From assembly GCF_000382205.1 (NCBI RefSeq), contig NZ_KB907787.1:287176-351175 (forward strand): a DNA stretch of 64,000 nucleotides. Direction: 5' to 3'. Both the position numbers and the translations under genes were made by a program. Positions 25,256-34,984 of this stretch are shown piece by piece. The notes under the pieces are model-generated. The model worked only from the letters and a program-made list of their open reading frames with translations. It was not told where the DNA came from and ran no database searches. The stretch comes from Dyadobacter beijingensis DSM 21582 (lineage in GTDB: Bacteria; Bacteroidota; Bacteroidia; Cytophagales; Spirosomataceae). The first letter of the stretch is position 1; each line of letters starts with the position of its first letter.

Positions 25256-28200
25256 ATGATATTACGTACAATGTCGGGCTGCCTGGCATTGCTCATCTCC
25301 TTGTTATCCCACGCCCAAAAATCGGTGTTGTCGGAAGGGCAGTGGTTCAAGCTGGCTGTGACCGAATCCGGCATTTACCGTATCGATGCGGATATGCTTG
25401 CCAAAATGGGCGTCAATGCGGCGGCTATTCGTCCATCGGGGATCAAAATCTATGGAAACGGCGGTGCCATGCTGCCGCAATCCAATCAGTCGGGCTATGT
25501 GAATGCATTGACGGAAAATGCAATATGGGTAAGCGGCGGGGAAGACGGCCGGTTCGATCCGGGCGATGCCGTTTACTTTTATGCCGAAGGCCCGCACATC
25601 ATCCGTTACGATGCCGCGAAGGCCGAGCTGAGCCATCAGATCAATTACTATTCCGACAGCGCATTTTACTTCCTCACATTTGCCGAAAGCGGCGGTTTGC
25701 GGGTAAAACCACAAACGAATGTGGCTGGCACGGCGTCGCGGACGATCAGCCAGTTCGACGACTACTGGTACCACGAAACGGAATCGTCCAACACGCTCAA
25801 GTCCGGCCGCGAATGGTGGGGCGAATACCTGGCGGGTGCGTCGGGTTTCAGCATGCAGGTGAATATGCCGGGCACCGTCGCCGGCTCGGATTATAAATTG
25901 AGGACTTCCACCATCGGAGCGGCGCAGGTATCGACGCGTTTTATATGGCAGGTCAATGGCGGGGAGGTAGGTCAGGAGGCGATCGGGACGGTGAGCCCCG
26001 GTACTTACGATGTGAAAGCATTGCGAACCGGCAATACCTATACCATAAAGAATGCACCCGCGTCGGGCAACTTTACGATTGGTGTTACCTATAATAAGAG
26101 TGGGCAGAGCTCGGCGGAAGCATACCTCGATTATATCGGTTTGCAGGTCAGACGGGAGCTGAGGATCTACGGCGGACAGCAGGTTTACCATTTCCTGCCG
26201 CAGGCGGTCGATACCGTTAGTTATCAGTTTGCAGGTTCGGGCGAAGGGTACAGCCTCTGGAATGTGACCAATGCGTTGGTACCGCAGGCCATTTCCCAAA
26301 AAGATGCCGGCGGCGTATTCCGTTGGACGAGCAGGGGCGCTACAACGCTTCAAAAGTACATTAGCTTCACACCTGCGGATGCATTTACGCCCGTGGCCTG
26401 GGCGCCCGTCGCAAATCAGAATATCGCCGCTGCGTCCACGCCCGATATGCTCATTATCACCGCTCCCGCCTGGGAGACGGAGGCCAATCGTCTGGCCGGT
26501 TTCCGCAACACCCGCGACGGGCTCGATGTGCGCGTCGTCAGCACGACGCAGATTTACAATGAATATGCCTCCGGCCGTGCCGACATTACCGCCATCCGCG
26601 ATTTTGTCCGGCAATTGTACCAGAAAACGCCCGGCAAGCTGAAATACCTCCTGCTTTTCGGGGACGCTACTTACGATTACCGGAACCTGCTCGGCAACCA
26701 ATCTCAGGCGCAGCGCGAGGGGTGGGTGCCCGTGTACGAGAGCCGCGAATCGCTGAACCCCGTTTATACCTATTCGTCGGACGACTATTTCGGCTTTATG
26801 GATGCCAGTGAGGGCGATTGGAACGAGAATAGCGCGGGCGACCATACCGTTGATATCGGTATCGGAAGGCTGCCGGTAAAGTCCCTGGAAGAGGCCAGGA
26901 TCGTCGTCGACAAGCTGATGCGCTACGAATCGTCGTTTGGCATATGGAAAAATACGGTGCGCTTCGTGGCCGATGATGGCGACGGGAACATTCATCAGCG
27001 CCACGCCGACCAGCTGGCGAAACTCATCCAGGGACGCGCATTTGCCATAAGGTCGTTCATCGACGAGGTGCCGCAAACAACCACGGATGTCGGGCAAAAA
27101 GCCCCGGCGATCAACAAAGCCATCCGCGATGCCATCGATCAAGGCACGCTGATATTGAATTACACCGGTCACGGCGGCGTGAGCGGCTGGGCGGAGGAGC
27201 AGGTACTCACATTGGCCGACATGCTTTCGGCCCGCGGCATGAATAACCTGCCGCTGCTCATCACGGCCACCTGCGATTTCGGCCGGTACGACGACCCCGG
27301 CATTGTTTCGGGCGCGGAACTGATGGTACTCAGCCCGAAAGGCGCCGCGATGGGGGCGATCAGCACCACGCGCCCCGTGTATTCCAGTACGAACTTTGCA
27401 TTAAACAAGGCATTTTACGAAGCATTACTCAATGCAAAGCCGGGACAGCGGCTGGGCGATTTCTTCTTACAAACCAAGAACAATGCACTCGCCGGAAGCC
27501 TCAACAGGAACTTTACCCTGCTGGCAGACCCGTCGATGACATTATCGCCGGGCAAAAAAGGCATTCGCTGGGCCTCGGCGCCGGATACTTTGCGTGCATT
27601 GCAGAAGGTGACGCTGAACGGCGAGATTTTCGATCCGTCCGGGGGCCGGCGCGATGCGGGTTTCAGCGGCACGGCCCGCGTCGTGGTTTACGACAAACCG
27701 ATCGAGTTCCGTACGCTGGGTAACGAGGGAGATGCCGAAGCTTACACCGAGTTTCGCAGCAAACTTTTCGATGGAAGCGTATCGGTGAAGGACGGCCGCT
27801 TCCAGTGCACGCTGCAAATGCCGAAAGACATTGACTACCGGATTGGCCTCGGCCGGGCTAGCGTATACGCGGTGCACGCGGACAGCACTGAAGATGCATC
27901 CGCGCAGCTTTCGCTAATCGTCGGCGGAAGTGCTGCGCAACAGCGTGATACCATTCCGCCCAAACTGGCCGGTTACCTGAACACGCCCGCATTCCGCGAG
28001 GGCGATACGGTGGAACCGTCGTCGACGCTGGTGCTGCGCATGAGCGACGACAGCGGGATCAGTATTTCGCGGGCCGGAATCGGGCACGACATTACGATGA
28101 CTTTGAATGATACGCTGACCGTCATTTTGAATGATTATTTCGTCGCAGATCTGGATAATTATCAATCGGGCACGATCAATTATCCGTTGGAAAACCTGCC

Positions 28201-28603
28201 TGCCGGAAAATATATTGTCCGCGTAAAAGTGTGGGATGCGTATACTAACTTTTCTGAAATAGCGTTCGGGTTTCTAGTAGGCCCGGCCAAGGGGGTCCAG
28301 CTCAGCACCTTTAAGATATACCCTAACCCATTTCAGAAAGACCTTACACTGGAACTCGGTCACAACCGGGTAAATGAGGACGTAGAATTAATTTTTAATA
28401 TATTGCTGATTAATGGGCAACGTTTGGGCACTTTCAAAAAGCTTTATTATAACAGCGACCCGGTTATCAGGGAAACCTGGGACCTGACGCAGTTGCTCCG
28501 GATGATCCCGTTTCGGGAATCGCTGGTTTACCAGGTGCGGCTCAGATCGTTAAAAGACAATTCCGTGGATCAGAAAGCCGGTAAGTTAATCCGAACTCAT
28601 TAA
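25256..28603 (+). CDS. porU: type IX secretion system sortase PorU (C25 family)
   Basis: The 1115-residue protein has a signal peptide (MILRTMSGCLALLISLLSHAQ). A long beta-rich N-terminal region precedes a gingipain-type C25 catalytic domain at about 400-780. Its dyad is His639 in YTGHGGVSGW and Cys673 in ITATCDFGRYDDPG, 34 residues apart. The C-terminus has a FKIYPNPFQKDLTLEL stretch like a sorting domain. PorU cleaves cargo C-terminal domains at the cell surface and attaches the product to lipid. The start at 25256 was chosen over 25172, which overlaps the preceding gene. porV follows, as is typical. Confidence 0.92.
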   Translation: MILRTMSGCLALLISLLSHAQKSVLSEGQWFKLAVTESGIYRIDADMLAKMGVNAAAIRPSGIKIYGNGGAMLPQSNQSGYVNALTENAIWVSGGEDGRFDPGDAVYFYAEGPHIIRYDAAKAELSHQINYYSDSAFYFLTFAESGGLRVKPQTNVAGTASRTISQFDDYWYHETESSNTLKSGREWWGEYLAGASGFSMQVNMPGTVAGSDYKLRTSTIGAAQVSTRFIWQVNGGEVGQEAIGTVSPGTYDVKALRTGNTYTIKNAPASGNFTIGVTYNKSGQSSAEAYLDYIGLQVRRELRIYGGQQVYHFLPQAVDTVSYQFAGSGEGYSLWNVTNALVPQAISQKDAGGVFRWTSRGATTLQKYISFTPADAFTPVAWAPVANQNIAAASTPDMLIITAPAWETEANRLAGFRNTRDGLDVRVVSTTQIYNEYASGRADITAIRDFVRQLYQKTPGKLKYLLLFGDATYDYRNLLGNQSQAQREGWVPVYESRESLNPVYTYSSDDYFGFMDASEGDWNENSAGDHTVDIGIGRLPVKSLEEARIVVDKLMRYESSFGIWKNTVRFVADDGDGNIHQRHADQLAKLIQGRAFAIRSFIDEVPQTTTDVGQKAPAINKAIRDAIDQGTLILNYTGHGGVSGWAEEQVLTLADMLSARGMNNLPLLITATCDFGRYDDPGIVSGAELMVLSPKGAAMGAISTTRPVYSSTNFALNKAFYEALLNAKPGQRLGDFFLQTKNNALAGSLNRNFTLLADPSMTLSPGKKGIRWASAPDTLRALQKVTLNGEIFDPSGGRRDAGFSGTARVVVYDKPIEFRTLGNEGDAEAYTEFRSKLFDGSVSVKDGRFQCTLQMPKDIDYRIGLGRASVYAVHADSTEDASAQLSLIVGGSAAQQRDTIPPKLAGYLNTPAFREGDTVEPSSTLVLRMSDDSGISISRAGIGHDITMTLNDTLTVILNDYFVADLDNYQSGTINYPLENLPAGKYIVRVKVWDAYTNFSEIAFGFLVGPAKGVQLSTFKIYPNPFQKDLTLELGHNRVNEDVELIFNILLINGQRLGTFKKLYYNSDPVIRETWDLTQLLRMIPFRESLVYQVRLRSLKDNSVDQKAGKLIRTH

Positions 28604-28648
28604 GATAATAAAACTTATCAAATTTTTAGTAATAACTATCTTTCATTG

Positions 28649-28656
28649 TATTTTTG
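28649..28656 (+). promoter_or_regulatory. promoter with TTAG and TATTTTTG elements before porV
   Basis: TATTTTTG fits TAnnTTTG, with TTAG (a near match to TTTG) at 28626-28629 exactly 19 bp upstream. It would give a leader of about 45-50 nt and allow porV to be expressed more strongly than porU. Confidence 0.45.
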
Positions 28657-28707
28657 ACCCTTTAAAGAAGCTGATACAAAGCACTTCCTATCGCAAATCC
28701 AATTTCT

Positions 28708-29865
28708 ATGAAACTTTTTTTTGTTACATTATCCTCACTATTCTTTTTAACATCAGGTACGCTTTTCGCTCAGCAGGATTCTACAAGAAGAATTCCGGCA
28801 TCACCACTTTCCTTTTTGACATTTGCCCCTGATGCGAGAAGTGCGGCGTTAGGAGAAGCTGGTGTGGCGCTGAGCCCCGATGCCAATGCGAGCTACTGGA
28901 ATGCAGCGAAGCTTCCTTACAACACCAAAGACTTTGGCATTTCCGCTTCCTACACCCCCTGGCTCCGCTATCTGGTAGACGATATGTGGCTGGGTTACCT
29001 GACGGCCTACAAGAAATTGGGCGACAGACAGGCGGTTGCACTTTCATTCAATTACTTCAACAATGGCGAACTGGATTTGCGCGACGCGATTGGTGAAAAC
29101 GTAGGTTATTTCAATTCACGCGAATTTGCCGTAAATGGAACGTATTCACGCCAGCTCGGAAGAAACTTCTCGATGGGTCTGACGCTGAAATACATCTCGT
29201 CCAACCTCGCGGGTAACGCAGTGATCAACGGCGTTTCACTGAGCCCTGCACGTGTGGCGGCCGGTGATATCAGCGCTTACTATAAGAAGGAATTCAAAAA
29301 CGAGGACACCGGCAGCGAGTTGGTATGGTCATTGGGTGCGGTGCTCTCCAACCTGGGCGGTAAGATCAACTACGGTTCCAGCACCGATACTGAAAACTTT
29401 ATCCCGACCAACCTGAAAATCGGTACCGGTCTTTCCTACACCGGCGACGGCAGAAACCGCTTCAACTTCGTGCTCGATTTCAGCAAACTGATGGTACCAA
29501 CGCCGGATGGCAAAACGAACATCAACACCAAGCCATTGCTGAACGGCGTGTTCGGTTCATTCTCGGATGCACCGGATGGCTTCAAAGAAGAAATTCAGGA
29601 AGTGGCTATCGCGACGGGTCTGGAATACTGGTATAACAACATCTTCGCATTGCGCGCCGGTTATTTCAGTGAAAATAAAAACAAAGGCGACCGCCGTTTC
29701 TTCACCGCTGGTGCAGGTCTGCGTTTCGCCGACAAATACGCGGTTGACTTCGCTTATATGTTCCCGACAACACAAGGAAGCCCGCTCGCACAGACATTGC
29801 GTATCACATTGTCGCTCGCTCTGAACAAAGCAGAAAAGCTGGACGTGAGCGATACCGAAAACTAA
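28708..29865 (+). CDS. porV: type IX secretion system outer-membrane protein PorV
   Basis: The 385-residue FadL-like barrel protein has a signal peptide ending at TLFAQ. Typical PorV segments are LTFAPDARSAALGEAGVA near the N-terminus, ANASYWNAAKLPY and the C-terminal strand LAQTLRITLSLALN. PorV shuttles T9SS cargo from the translocon to the PorU attachment complex. It lies directly after porU but has its own likely promoter, and a strong terminator follows. Confidence 0.93.
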   Translation: MKLFFVTLSSLFFLTSGTLFAQQDSTRRIPASPLSFLTFAPDARSAALGEAGVALSPDANASYWNAAKLPYNTKDFGISASYTPWLRYLVDDMWLGYLTAYKKLGDRQAVALSFNYFNNGELDLRDAIGENVGYFNSREFAVNGTYSRQLGRNFSMGLTLKYISSNLAGNAVINGVSLSPARVAAGDISAYYKKEFKNEDTGSELVWSLGAVLSNLGGKINYGSSTDTENFIPTNLKIGTGLSYTGDGRNRFNFVLDFSKLMVPTPDGKTNINTKPLLNGVFGSFSDAPDGFKEEIQEVAIATGLEYWYNNIFALRAGYFSENKNKGDRRFFTAGAGLRFADKYAVDFAYMFPTTQGSPLAQTLRITLSLALNKAEKLDVSDTEN

Positions 29866-29890
29866 GCATTATCAGAATTTAATTTCTCGG

Positions 29891-29927
29891 AACGAATGGC
29901 GTTATTGCAACGTCATTCGTTTTTTTA
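29891..29927 (+). terminator. terminator after porV
   Basis: AACGAATGGCGTT (29891-29903) pairs with AACGTCATTCGTT (29909-29921, one G-T pair), followed by seven T. An in-frame ATG at 29896 lies inside this stem, which is why the next gene is started at 29944. Confidence 0.88.
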
Positions 29928-29943
29928 TACTCATCGCTTTCTC

Positions 29944-31224
29944 ATGCTGCTGGACCGTACCATTGCGCCCGATTTCAAAATCATTCATACTGTAAACCTG
30001 CCGGAACCCCAAACCCACACGCTTGATAACGGCATTGCCCTGCACGTGATCAACATTGGCGAGCAGCCGGTGGTGCGCCTGGAATGCATTTTCGAAGCCG
30101 GAAACTGGTATGAAAGCGAAGTGGCCGCATCGTATTTCGCGGTCAAGATGCTGCCCGAGGGAGTGGAAGGATTGGCTTCGCAGGAAATCAGCGAGGCATT
30201 CGACAGGCTGGGCGCATTCACGGAAATGACCCATACTTCCGACCGCGCGGGCATTGTCGTTTACTGCCTCTCGCGCTTCCTGCCGGAGGTGCTGCCATTG
30301 GTGCAGAAGCTCATTCGCCAGGCTACTTTCCCGGAAAAGGAGTTTCAGGAATTGAAAAACATCACCATTCAGAACCTGAAAGTGAATAAGGAAAAAACGG
30401 CTTACGTGGCCACGACCGAGTTCCGGGCGCGGCTTTTCGGGGCTGAGCATCCTTATGGGCAAAGCCAGAGCGAAAGCGGTATCGAGGCATTGGGCATCGA
30501 TGCGGTGCTCGCGCATTACGATCGATTGATCCGTAACAGGAAATTCACCGTGGTGCTAGCCGGGCAGGTGAGCCAGGCCAGCGTGGCCCAGGTAAATGCC
30601 GCATTGGGGCAGGACACCCTGGACACCGATGCTACCGCGCTAAGTTATGACGCGTCGGTAGCCTATCAGGGCGACGAGGTCGTGGTAGAGCGAACCGACA
30701 GCGTGCAGTCGTCTATCCGCATGGGCCGTGTGCTGTTCAACCGCCATCATGAAGATTATTTCAAAATGCTGGTGACCAACGAAATCCTGGGCGGCTATTT
30801 CGGATCGAGGCTGATGAAGAATATCCGCGAGGAAAAAGGCTTGACATACGGCATTTCATCGCATTTGGTGACGCTGCGTAATGCGGGCTACCTGATGATC
30901 GGGACGGATGTCAAGAAAGAATTTACCCAGCAGACGATCGACGAAATCAAAAAGGAAATATACCGTTTGCAAACTGAACCCGTAAGTGCCGAAGAACTGC
31001 AAACGGTGAAAAGCTTCATGGCGGGTGAATTTGCCGGTTCGCTGAACACGGCATTCGAAGTGGCCGACCGCCGTAAAGTACTATTGCTGGATAATCTGCC
31101 TGCCAACTTTTTTAATCAATACATCGAATGCATCCACGCCACCACGGCCGGGGATGTCATGGCGATGGCCAACACCTATCTGCGCCCCGAAGACATGGTG
31201 ACGGTCGTAGCAGGTGGGAAGTAA
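29944..31224 (+). CDS. M16 family peptidase-like protein, zinc motif missing
   Basis: The 426-residue protein has the two-domain M16 fold. The second domain keeps GSRLMKNIREEKGLTYGI with the Arg-Tyr substrate-side pair. The position of the HXXEH zinc motif instead reads ASYFAVKMLPEG, so it should be inactive on its own. In processing peptidases and bacterial M16 pairs, a non-catalytic partner completes a chamber with an active subunit; that partner is not in the window. The ATG at 29944 lies just beyond the porV terminator. Confidence 0.85.
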   Translation: MLLDRTIAPDFKIIHTVNLPEPQTHTLDNGIALHVINIGEQPVVRLECIFEAGNWYESEVAASYFAVKMLPEGVEGLASQEISEAFDRLGAFTEMTHTSDRAGIVVYCLSRFLPEVLPLVQKLIRQATFPEKEFQELKNITIQNLKVNKEKTAYVATTEFRARLFGAEHPYGQSQSESGIEALGIDAVLAHYDRLIRNRKFTVVLAGQVSQASVAQVNAALGQDTLDTDATALSYDASVAYQGDEVVVERTDSVQSSIRMGRVLFNRHHEDYFKMLVTNEILGGYFGSRLMKNIREEKGLTYGISSHLVTLRNAGYLMIGTDVKKEFTQQTIDEIKKEIYRLQTEPVSAEELQTVKSFMAGEFAGSLNTAFEVADRRKVLLLDNLPANFFNQYIECIHATTAGDVMAMANTYLRPEDMVTVVAGGK

Positions 31225-31245
31225 CTCCCTGCCGGTGTAAAGTAA

Positions 31246-32574
31246 TTATTTGTCGGCCTTGTCGAGGGCATCCTTATATGCTTTCAAACAACGTTCCCGG
31301 GCCATTTTGTGGTCGACCATCGGCTCGGGATATTCGTCGGTACCGAATTCGGGCACCCACTTTTTGATGTATTCCATTTTAGGGTCGAATTTCTCCGCCT
31401 GCGCGGCCGGGTTGAAGATCCGGAAATACGGCGCGGCGTCAGTACCCGAGCCTGCTGCCCATTGCCAGCCGCCATTGTTGGCCGCGAGGTCGTAATCAAG
31501 CAGTTTTTCGGCGAAGTAGGCCTCGCCCCAGCGCCAGTCGATGAGCAAATGCTTGGACAGAAAACTCGCCGTGACCATCCGCACGCGGTTATGCATAAAC
31601 CCGATCGCGTTCAGCTGCCGCATACCGGCGTCCACGAGCGGGTACCCGGTTTTTCCCTCACACCATTTCTTGAAATCGGGCTTGTCATACCGCCATTTGA
31701 TGAGATCGTAAGCTTTACGAAATGCTTCTCCCTTGCCCACATGGGGGAAATTTGCAAGGATTTGCTGGTAAAAGTCCCGCCAGATGAGCTCATTCAGGAA
31801 GGTATCGCTGTGGGCGCGGGCATCACGTGCGAGCGCACGTATACTCACGGTCCCGAAGCGCAGGTGTACCCCGATGCGGCTCGTAGCCTCTTTGGCCGGG
31901 AAGTCGCGTTCCCTGGCGTAGTTTTTCAGCAGATCATCACCCACATTGTCGGAAGGAAAGTCGTAATCTGCTTTTTCGAAACCCATTTCCTTTAACGAAG
32001 GCGTCGATTGGCCTTTCCAGTGGTGGAAATGCCGGAAATACTTTTGATTAGGGTAGGACGAGAGGTAAAAATCGTTGCATTTGTCTTTCCAGGCGCGGCT
32101 GTAAGGCGTAAAAACGGTGTAGGGCGAGCCTTGTCCGCTGAGTATTTCCTGTTTTTCAAAAATGACCTGGTCTTTGCAGGTTTTGAAAACAATATCCTTT
32201 TTCTTTAAAATCCGGTACACCTCCTTATCGCGCTGCGTGGCGTACACTTCGTAATCCGTATTCGTATACACCTCGGCGATGTCGTAATCTTCCACCAATT
32301 TCTCCCAGATTTTTACCGGGTACCCATATTCGACGAGCATATCGGCGTTCTTTTCCTGCAATTCCTCGCGAATGCCCGAAATGGTATCATAAATGAAGGT
32401 TAGCCGGGCGTCTTTCTTTTCTTCGAGGTCGTCGAGGATATTGCGGTCGAAAATGAAGAGCGGTACCACCGGGTAACCCGAGCGCAAGGCGTAATATAAC
32501 CCGGCATTGTCGCGCAGGCGGAGGTCACGGCGAAACCAGAATATTGCTACTTTTTCTTTCGTTTTCAGGCTCAT
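31246..32574 (-). CDS. phrB: deoxyribodipyrimidine photo-lyase / cryptochrome family
   Basis: The 442-residue flavoprotein has N-terminal WFRRDLRLRDNAGL with an MTHF-type antenna domain. The C-terminal FAD domain carries VDAGMRQLNAIGFMHNRVRM, DWRWGEAYFAEKLLDYDLAANNGGWQW and AAPYFRIFNP. These are class I CPD photolyase motifs for light-driven repair of cyclobutane dimers. It converges on the M16 gene with 21 nt between stops. Confidence 0.92.
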   Translation of the reverse strand: MSLKTKEKVAIFWFRRDLRLRDNAGLYYALRSGYPVVPLFIFDRNILDDLEEKKDARLTFIYDTISGIREELQEKNADMLVEYGYPVKIWEKLVEDYDIAEVYTNTDYEVYATQRDKEVYRILKKKDIVFKTCKDQVIFEKQEILSGQGSPYTVFTPYSRAWKDKCNDFYLSSYPNQKYFRHFHHWKGQSTPSLKEMGFEKADYDFPSDNVGDDLLKNYARERDFPAKEATSRIGVHLRFGTVSIRALARDARAHSDTFLNELIWRDFYQQILANFPHVGKGEAFRKAYDLIKWRYDKPDFKKWCEGKTGYPLVDAGMRQLNAIGFMHNRVRMVTASFLSKHLLIDWRWGEAYFAEKLLDYDLAANNGGWQWAAGSGTDAAPYFRIFNPAAQAEKFDPKMEYIKKWVPEFGTDEYPEPMVDHKMARERCLKAYKDALDKADK

Positions 32575-32653
32575 GCAGCTAAGATAGCCGGACCGCAGTC
32601 CGGGTTGATGTGATGTTAGTTGCGAAATAGGGCATTTTTTTGGATTGCTAAGG

Positions 32654-32661
32654 TATATTTG
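32654..32661 (+). promoter_or_regulatory. -7 element (TATATTTG) of the DUF1080 gene
   Basis: TATATTTG matches TAnnTTTG, 42 nt before the ATG at 32704. No good -33 is present. Confidence 0.4.
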
Positions 32662-32703
32662 TACAAAACCTTGCCAGCAATCATTTCAACTTAACCTGTA
32701 TTC

Positions 32704-33564
32704 ATGAAATTTAAACTCACGATCCTATTCAGCCTCGTTTGTCTGGCCGTTTTTGGCCAAAAGAATGCCGACAAACAAGAGTGGAAGCAGCTTTTTAACG
32801 GTAAAAACCTCGACGGCTGGGACATCAAAATCCGGGGTTACGACCTGAACGACAACTACAACAACACCTTCCGCGTAGAAGACGGCAAGATGGTGGTCCG
32901 CTACGACCAATATGATGATTTTGCCCAAAAATATGGCCATATCTTTCACAAAGGCGACTACTCCTACTACCGCATTGCGGTGGAATATCGCTTCGTGGGC
33001 GAGCAGGCTCCCAAAGGCGAAGGCTGGGCATGGCGTAACAGCGGCATTATGGTCCACGGCCAGCCGGCGGCTACAATGGGAAAAAATCAGGACTTTCCCG
33101 CGTCGATCGAAGTACAGCTTCTGGGTGGAAACGACAAGACGCGTACTACCTGTAACCTTTGTACGCCCGGCACGAATGTCGTGATCGACGGGAAACTGGT
33201 GACGCAGCATTGTATTAATTCAAAATCCAAAACCTACAATGGCGACCAGTGGGTACGTGCCGAAGTGCTCGTGCTCGGCGATTCGCTCATCCAGCATTTT
33301 GCGAATGGCGAAATGGTACTCGAATACAACAAGCCGCAACTGGGTGGCGGTAATGTAAGCGGCGACACCGATCCCGACATCAAAATCGCCGGCAAGCTGC
33401 TCGATCACGGCTCAATCTCGCTCCAAAGCGAAAGCCACCCGGTAGAATTCCGTAAAGTGGAAATCCTGGACCTGAAAGGATGCATGGACCCGAAAGCGAC
33501 GAATTACAAGTCGTACTATGTGAAGGCGGATAACGGGAAGTGTACGTACGGGAAGAAGAAATAG
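32704..33564 (+). CDS. DUF1080 domain protein (3-keto-disaccharide hydrolase family)
   Basis: The 286-residue exported protein has a signal peptide (cut near VFG) and a DUF1080 concanavalin-like fold starting at QEWKQLFNGKNLDGWDIKI. Core strands include YSYYRIAVEYRF, RNSGIMVHGQ and IEVQLLGG. DUF1080 enzymes include hydrolases of 3-keto-glycosides, and the family is frequent in Bacteroidota glycan metabolism. The C-terminal 28 residues hold two Cys in GCMDPKATNYKSY and GKCTYG, a short disulfide-type tail. It is monocistronic, with a hairpin downstream. Confidence 0.85.
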   Translation: MKFKLTILFSLVCLAVFGQKNADKQEWKQLFNGKNLDGWDIKIRGYDLNDNYNNTFRVEDGKMVVRYDQYDDFAQKYGHIFHKGDYSYYRIAVEYRFVGEQAPKGEGWAWRNSGIMVHGQPAATMGKNQDFPASIEVQLLGGNDKTRTTCNLCTPGTNVVIDGKLVTQHCINSKSKTYNGDQWVRAEVLVLGDSLIQHFANGEMVLEYNKPQLGGGNVSGDTDPDIKIAGKLLDHGSISLQSESHPVEFRKVEILDLKGCMDPKATNYKSYYVKADNGKCTYGKKK

Positions 33565-33584
33565 AAGGCCAGGCGTTAAACAAA

Positions 33585-33616
33585 ACGAGGTCCGTAGTTT
33601 GCACTGCGGACCTCGT
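33585..33616 (-). terminator. bidirectional hairpin, terminator of murA
   Basis: ACGAGGTCCG (33585-33594) pairs with CGGACCTCGT (33607-33616). Read leftward it ends in TTTTG, adequate for murA; read rightward the T run is poor. Confidence 0.7.
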
Positions 33617-33631
33617 CTTGTTTCAAATGTA

Positions 33632-34939
33632 TTACAACCGCACAATCTCAGCACCGATCGCATTCAAACGCGTGTCGATGTTTTGGTAGCCACGGTCGAT
33701 TTGCTCGATGTTGTCGATAATGCTGACGCCCTTGGCGGACATGGCGGCGATCAGCAATGCTACTCCGGCGCGGATATCTGGCGAAGTCATGCGGATGCCG
33801 CGGAGTTGGGTTTCGCGGTTGTGACCGATCACGGTAGCGCGGTGCGGGTCGCAAAGGATGATTTGTGCCCCCATTTCAATCAGTTTATCCACAAAGAACA
33901 GGCGGCTTTCGAACATTTTCTGGTGAATGAGCACTGTTCCCTGTGCCTGCGTAGCCGTTACGAGCACGATACTCAGCAAGTCGGGTGTGAAACCGGGCCA
34001 CGGGGCGTCGGCAACGGACAATGTGGAGCCGTCGAGGTAGTTTTCGATGCGGTAGCGCTCCTGTGCGGGGATGAAAATATCATCGCCGCGAAATTCCATT
34101 TTAATACCCAACCGCTGGAAAACGTCGGGGATAATGCCGAGCTCCGGGATTTGGCAATCTTTGATCGTAATTTCCGATTGCGTCATAGCGGCAAGGCCGA
34201 TGAAGCTGCCGATTTCGATCATGTCGGGCAGCATCGTGTGCTCGGTACCTTTCAACTCGCTAACACCTTCGACGATGAGCATGTTGGAAGCGATACCGGA
34301 GATTTTGGCGCCCATGCGGTTGAGCATTTTACAAAGCTGCTGCAAATAAGGCTCGCAGGCCGCATTGTAGATGGTGGTCGTGCCTTCGGCCATGACCGCC
34401 GCCATCAAAACGTTGGCCGTACCGGTTACCGAAGCCTCATCGAGCAGCATATAAGTGCCTTTCAGGTTCGCGGCGTCCACGCGATAAAACCCACCGTCCT
34501 CTTCGTCGTAGCTGAATGTCGCGCCCAATTTTTCGAAACCCAGGAAGTGGGTATCCAGCCTTCTGCGGCCGATTTTGTCGCCGCCCGGACGTGGGATACG
34601 CCCTTTGCGGAAGCGTGCCAGCATAGGTCCGAGAAGCATCACCGAGCCGCGCAATGCGGCTGCTTTCTGGCGGAATGAATCGGATTCAAGGTAATCGAGG
34701 TTGATATCGTCGGCTTCGAAACGGATCGACGTCTCGCTCAGGCGTGTCCGGCGTACGCCGAGATCGCCCAGGAGGTTGATCAGCTGGTTTACGTCGCGGA
34801 TATTCGGGATGTTGTGGATGGTGACCGGCTCTTTGGTGAGCAATACGGCGCAGATGATCTGTAATGCTTCGTTTTTCGCGCCTTGCGGCACGATTTCACC
34901 CTTGAGACGACGATCCCCGGTAATTTTGAATGATGCCAT
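33632..34939 (-). CDS. murA: UDP-N-acetylglucosamine 1-carboxyvinyltransferase
   Basis: The 435-residue enzyme transfers enolpyruvate from PEP to UDP-GlcNAc, the first committed step of peptidoglycan synthesis. N-terminal VPQGAKNEALQIICAVLL and the catalytic loop PRPGGDKIGRRRLDTH are clear. The residue equivalent to the active-site Cys (Cys115 in E. coli) is Asp121 here, encoded GAC. That substitution occurs naturally in some bacteria and makes the enzyme insensitive to fosfomycin. The start at 34939 gives MASFKITGDRRL; one 36 nt upstream was rejected. The DUF4290 gene lies 45 nt upstream. Confidence 0.93.
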   Translation of the reverse strand: MASFKITGDRRLKGEIVPQGAKNEALQIICAVLLTKEPVTIHNIPNIRDVNQLINLLGDLGVRRTRLSETSIRFEADDINLDYLESDSFRQKAAALRGSVMLLGPMLARFRKGRIPRPGGDKIGRRRLDTHFLGFEKLGATFSYDEEDGGFYRVDAANLKGTYMLLDEASVTGTANVLMAAVMAEGTTTIYNAACEPYLQQLCKMLNRMGAKISGIASNMLIVEGVSELKGTEHTMLPDMIEIGSFIGLAAMTQSEITIKDCQIPELGIIPDVFQRLGIKMEFRGDDIFIPAQERYRIENYLDGSTLSVADAPWPGFTPDLLSIVLVTATQAQGTVLIHQKMFESRLFFVDKLIEMGAQIILCDPHRATVIGHNRETQLRGIRMTSPDIRAGVALLIAAMSAKGVSIIDNIEQIDRGYQNIDTRLNAIGAEIVRL

Positions 34940-34984
34940 AGAAAATTTTGGGCAGTTGAGACTGTATAAAAGCAACCCCGGATC

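Noticed and set aside
25304..27172. 622-codon leftward frame opposite porU
   Set aside because: Antisense shadow of a GC-rich coding frame; Arg/His-rich and without motifs.
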